Shown: positions 5,579 through 6,119 of the stretch, piece after piece
Layout: the number at the start of each line of letters is the position of its first letter
Numbering within the stretch: position 1 is the first letter of the stretch
NCBI GenBank assembly: GCA_009782085.1
Contig: WQUN01000072.1
Span: forward strand, 1-6,119
Length of the DNA: 6,119 nt
Origin: Bacillota bacterium
GTDB lineage: Bacteria; Bacillota; Clostridia; Lachnospirales; WQUN01
Direction of reading: 5' to 3'
Position numbers and translations under genes: made by a program
The notes under the pieces: model-generated
What the model saw: only the letters and a program-made list of their open reading frames with translations
The model's database searches: none
What the model was told of the DNA's origin: nothing

Positions 5579-6119
5579 TTGGACAGCATATTTGAATACG
5601 ACCACCCCTTTGTCACCACGGATGCGGTGGTCTTTACCGTCAGCACGCATGAGCCGGATAGCTACCGGAAACTTCCCCTCACTAACTTGAGCTTGTTACT
5701 TTACCAGCGGAAAGAAAGCCCCTTTTCAGATAAATGGTGTTTGCCGGGCGGATTTCTCAACATCGACGAAATTCCAGAGGATAATATCCGGCGAAAGCTG
5801 ACTGATAAGACAAATATAACCCAGTGCTACATGGAGCAGCTTTATACATTCTGCGAAATAGACAGAGACCCGCGCGCAAGGGTAATCTCCATCACTTATC
5901 TGGGACTGATGAATGAATCACAGGCAAGCCAAGTCAGCGGAGGCTCAGAATGGTTCAATATTCGGTTTGACGGCTCGCCGTTTACAATCGCAAACGAAGA
6001 AATATCACTCTCGGAAGCAGATTTCGGTTTTGACCATTATTCGATTATCCGCACGGCGCTGGAGCGGTTACAAGCTAAGATTACTTACAGTGATATTATT
6101 TTTCATCTGCTGCCGAAAG
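5579..6119 (+). CDS. NrtR-type Nudix-domain transcriptional regulator (partial, open at right edge)
   Basis: The visible 180 residues match the NrtR family, repressors of NAD metabolism that join a Nudix-like ADP-ribose-sensing domain to a C-terminal winged helix. The start resembles the family (FVTTDAVVFTV, 11-21), then LLYQRKESPFSDKWCLPGGF (40-59). The Nudix box lies at 58-80: Gly58 and Glu64 are in place, but the catalytic REUxEE core is RKLTDK (72-77) and the Gly at 79 is Asn. The hydrolase centre is therefore degraded, as in NrtR repressors. The family landmarks EQLYTFCEIDRDPRARVIS (86-104) and FGFDHYSIIRTALERLQAKI (149-168) follow, leading into FHLLPK where the window ends. The winged helix should lie beyond. 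TTG is used as start, with GAGAGG 7 nt upstream. The gene is visibly more AT-rich than the lysA operon. Ligand and targets are inferred; no NAD gene is in view. Confidence 0.85.
   Translation, partial: MDSIFEYDHPFVTTDAVVFTVSTHEPDSYRKLPLTNLSLLLYQRKESPFSDKWCLPGGFLNIDEIPEDNIRRKLTDKTNITQCYMEQLYTFCEIDRDPRARVISITYLGLMNESQASQVSGGSEWFNIRFDGSPFTIANEEISLSEADFGFDHYSIIRTALERLQAKITYSDIIFHLLPK

Noticed and set aside
5359..5646. Minus-strand frame of 95 codons across the divergent promoter region
   Set aside because: It is antisense to the start of the NrtR-like gene and runs through both promoters. Its C-terminal part is the recombinase sequence read in the wrong frame, and no family signature is visible.
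1..6119. CRISPR arrays, tRNA or rRNA genes
   Set aside because: No regularly spaced direct repeats, tRNA cloverleaf signatures or rRNA-like segments were recognised on either strand by eye.

Overview
The window looks like a bacterial chromosome, most likely a GC-rich Bacillota (Clostridia-like) genome. The grounds are the DUF512-type radical SAM protein, the lipoprotein-type zinc-binding protein, strong GGAG-type ribosome binding sites, and a Clostridia-style large serine recombinase. This is a family-level inference, and other GC-rich anaerobic lineages are not excluded.

Left part (1-3800), very GC-rich and tightly packed. A minus-strand operon reads lysA (diaminopimelate decarboxylase) -> znuA-like zinc-binding lipoprotein -> DUF512/PDZ radical SAM protein, which runs off the left edge. 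The gaps are 23 bp and then a 19-bp overlap. A 65-bp intergenic region with overlapping promoter elements separates lysA from a divergent plus-strand SpoU/TrmH-family RNA methyltransferase, which ends at a strong rho-independent terminator (3764-3806).

Middle (about 3800-5450). A large serine recombinase lies on the minus strand. Its reading frame is open, but it begins inside the catalytic domain, so the N-terminal segment with the nucleophilic serine is missing. It is best read as the 5'-truncated relic of an integrated element. Between the methyltransferase terminator and the recombinase 3' end is an imperfect inverted repeat with 22-nt arms (3817-3838 / 3864-3885), which could be an element end or attachment-like site.

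Right part (about 5450-6119), clearly more AT-rich. A plus-strand gene, open at the right edge, encodes an NrtR-type regulator: a Nudix domain with a degenerate Nudix box followed by the start of the conserved C-terminal region. Its upstream region carries two divergent promoter-like elements. Each -10 is embedded in the same 11-bp box, and the boxes are in inverted orientation (5454-5472 / 5531-5549, 17 of 19 positions identical). This is a plausible operator pair. The gene once transcribed leftward from this region may have been replaced by the recombinase remnant.

The left operon is ordinary housekeeping. The points most worth following up are the two non-coding inverted repeats, the truncated recombinase between them, and the NrtR-like control region.
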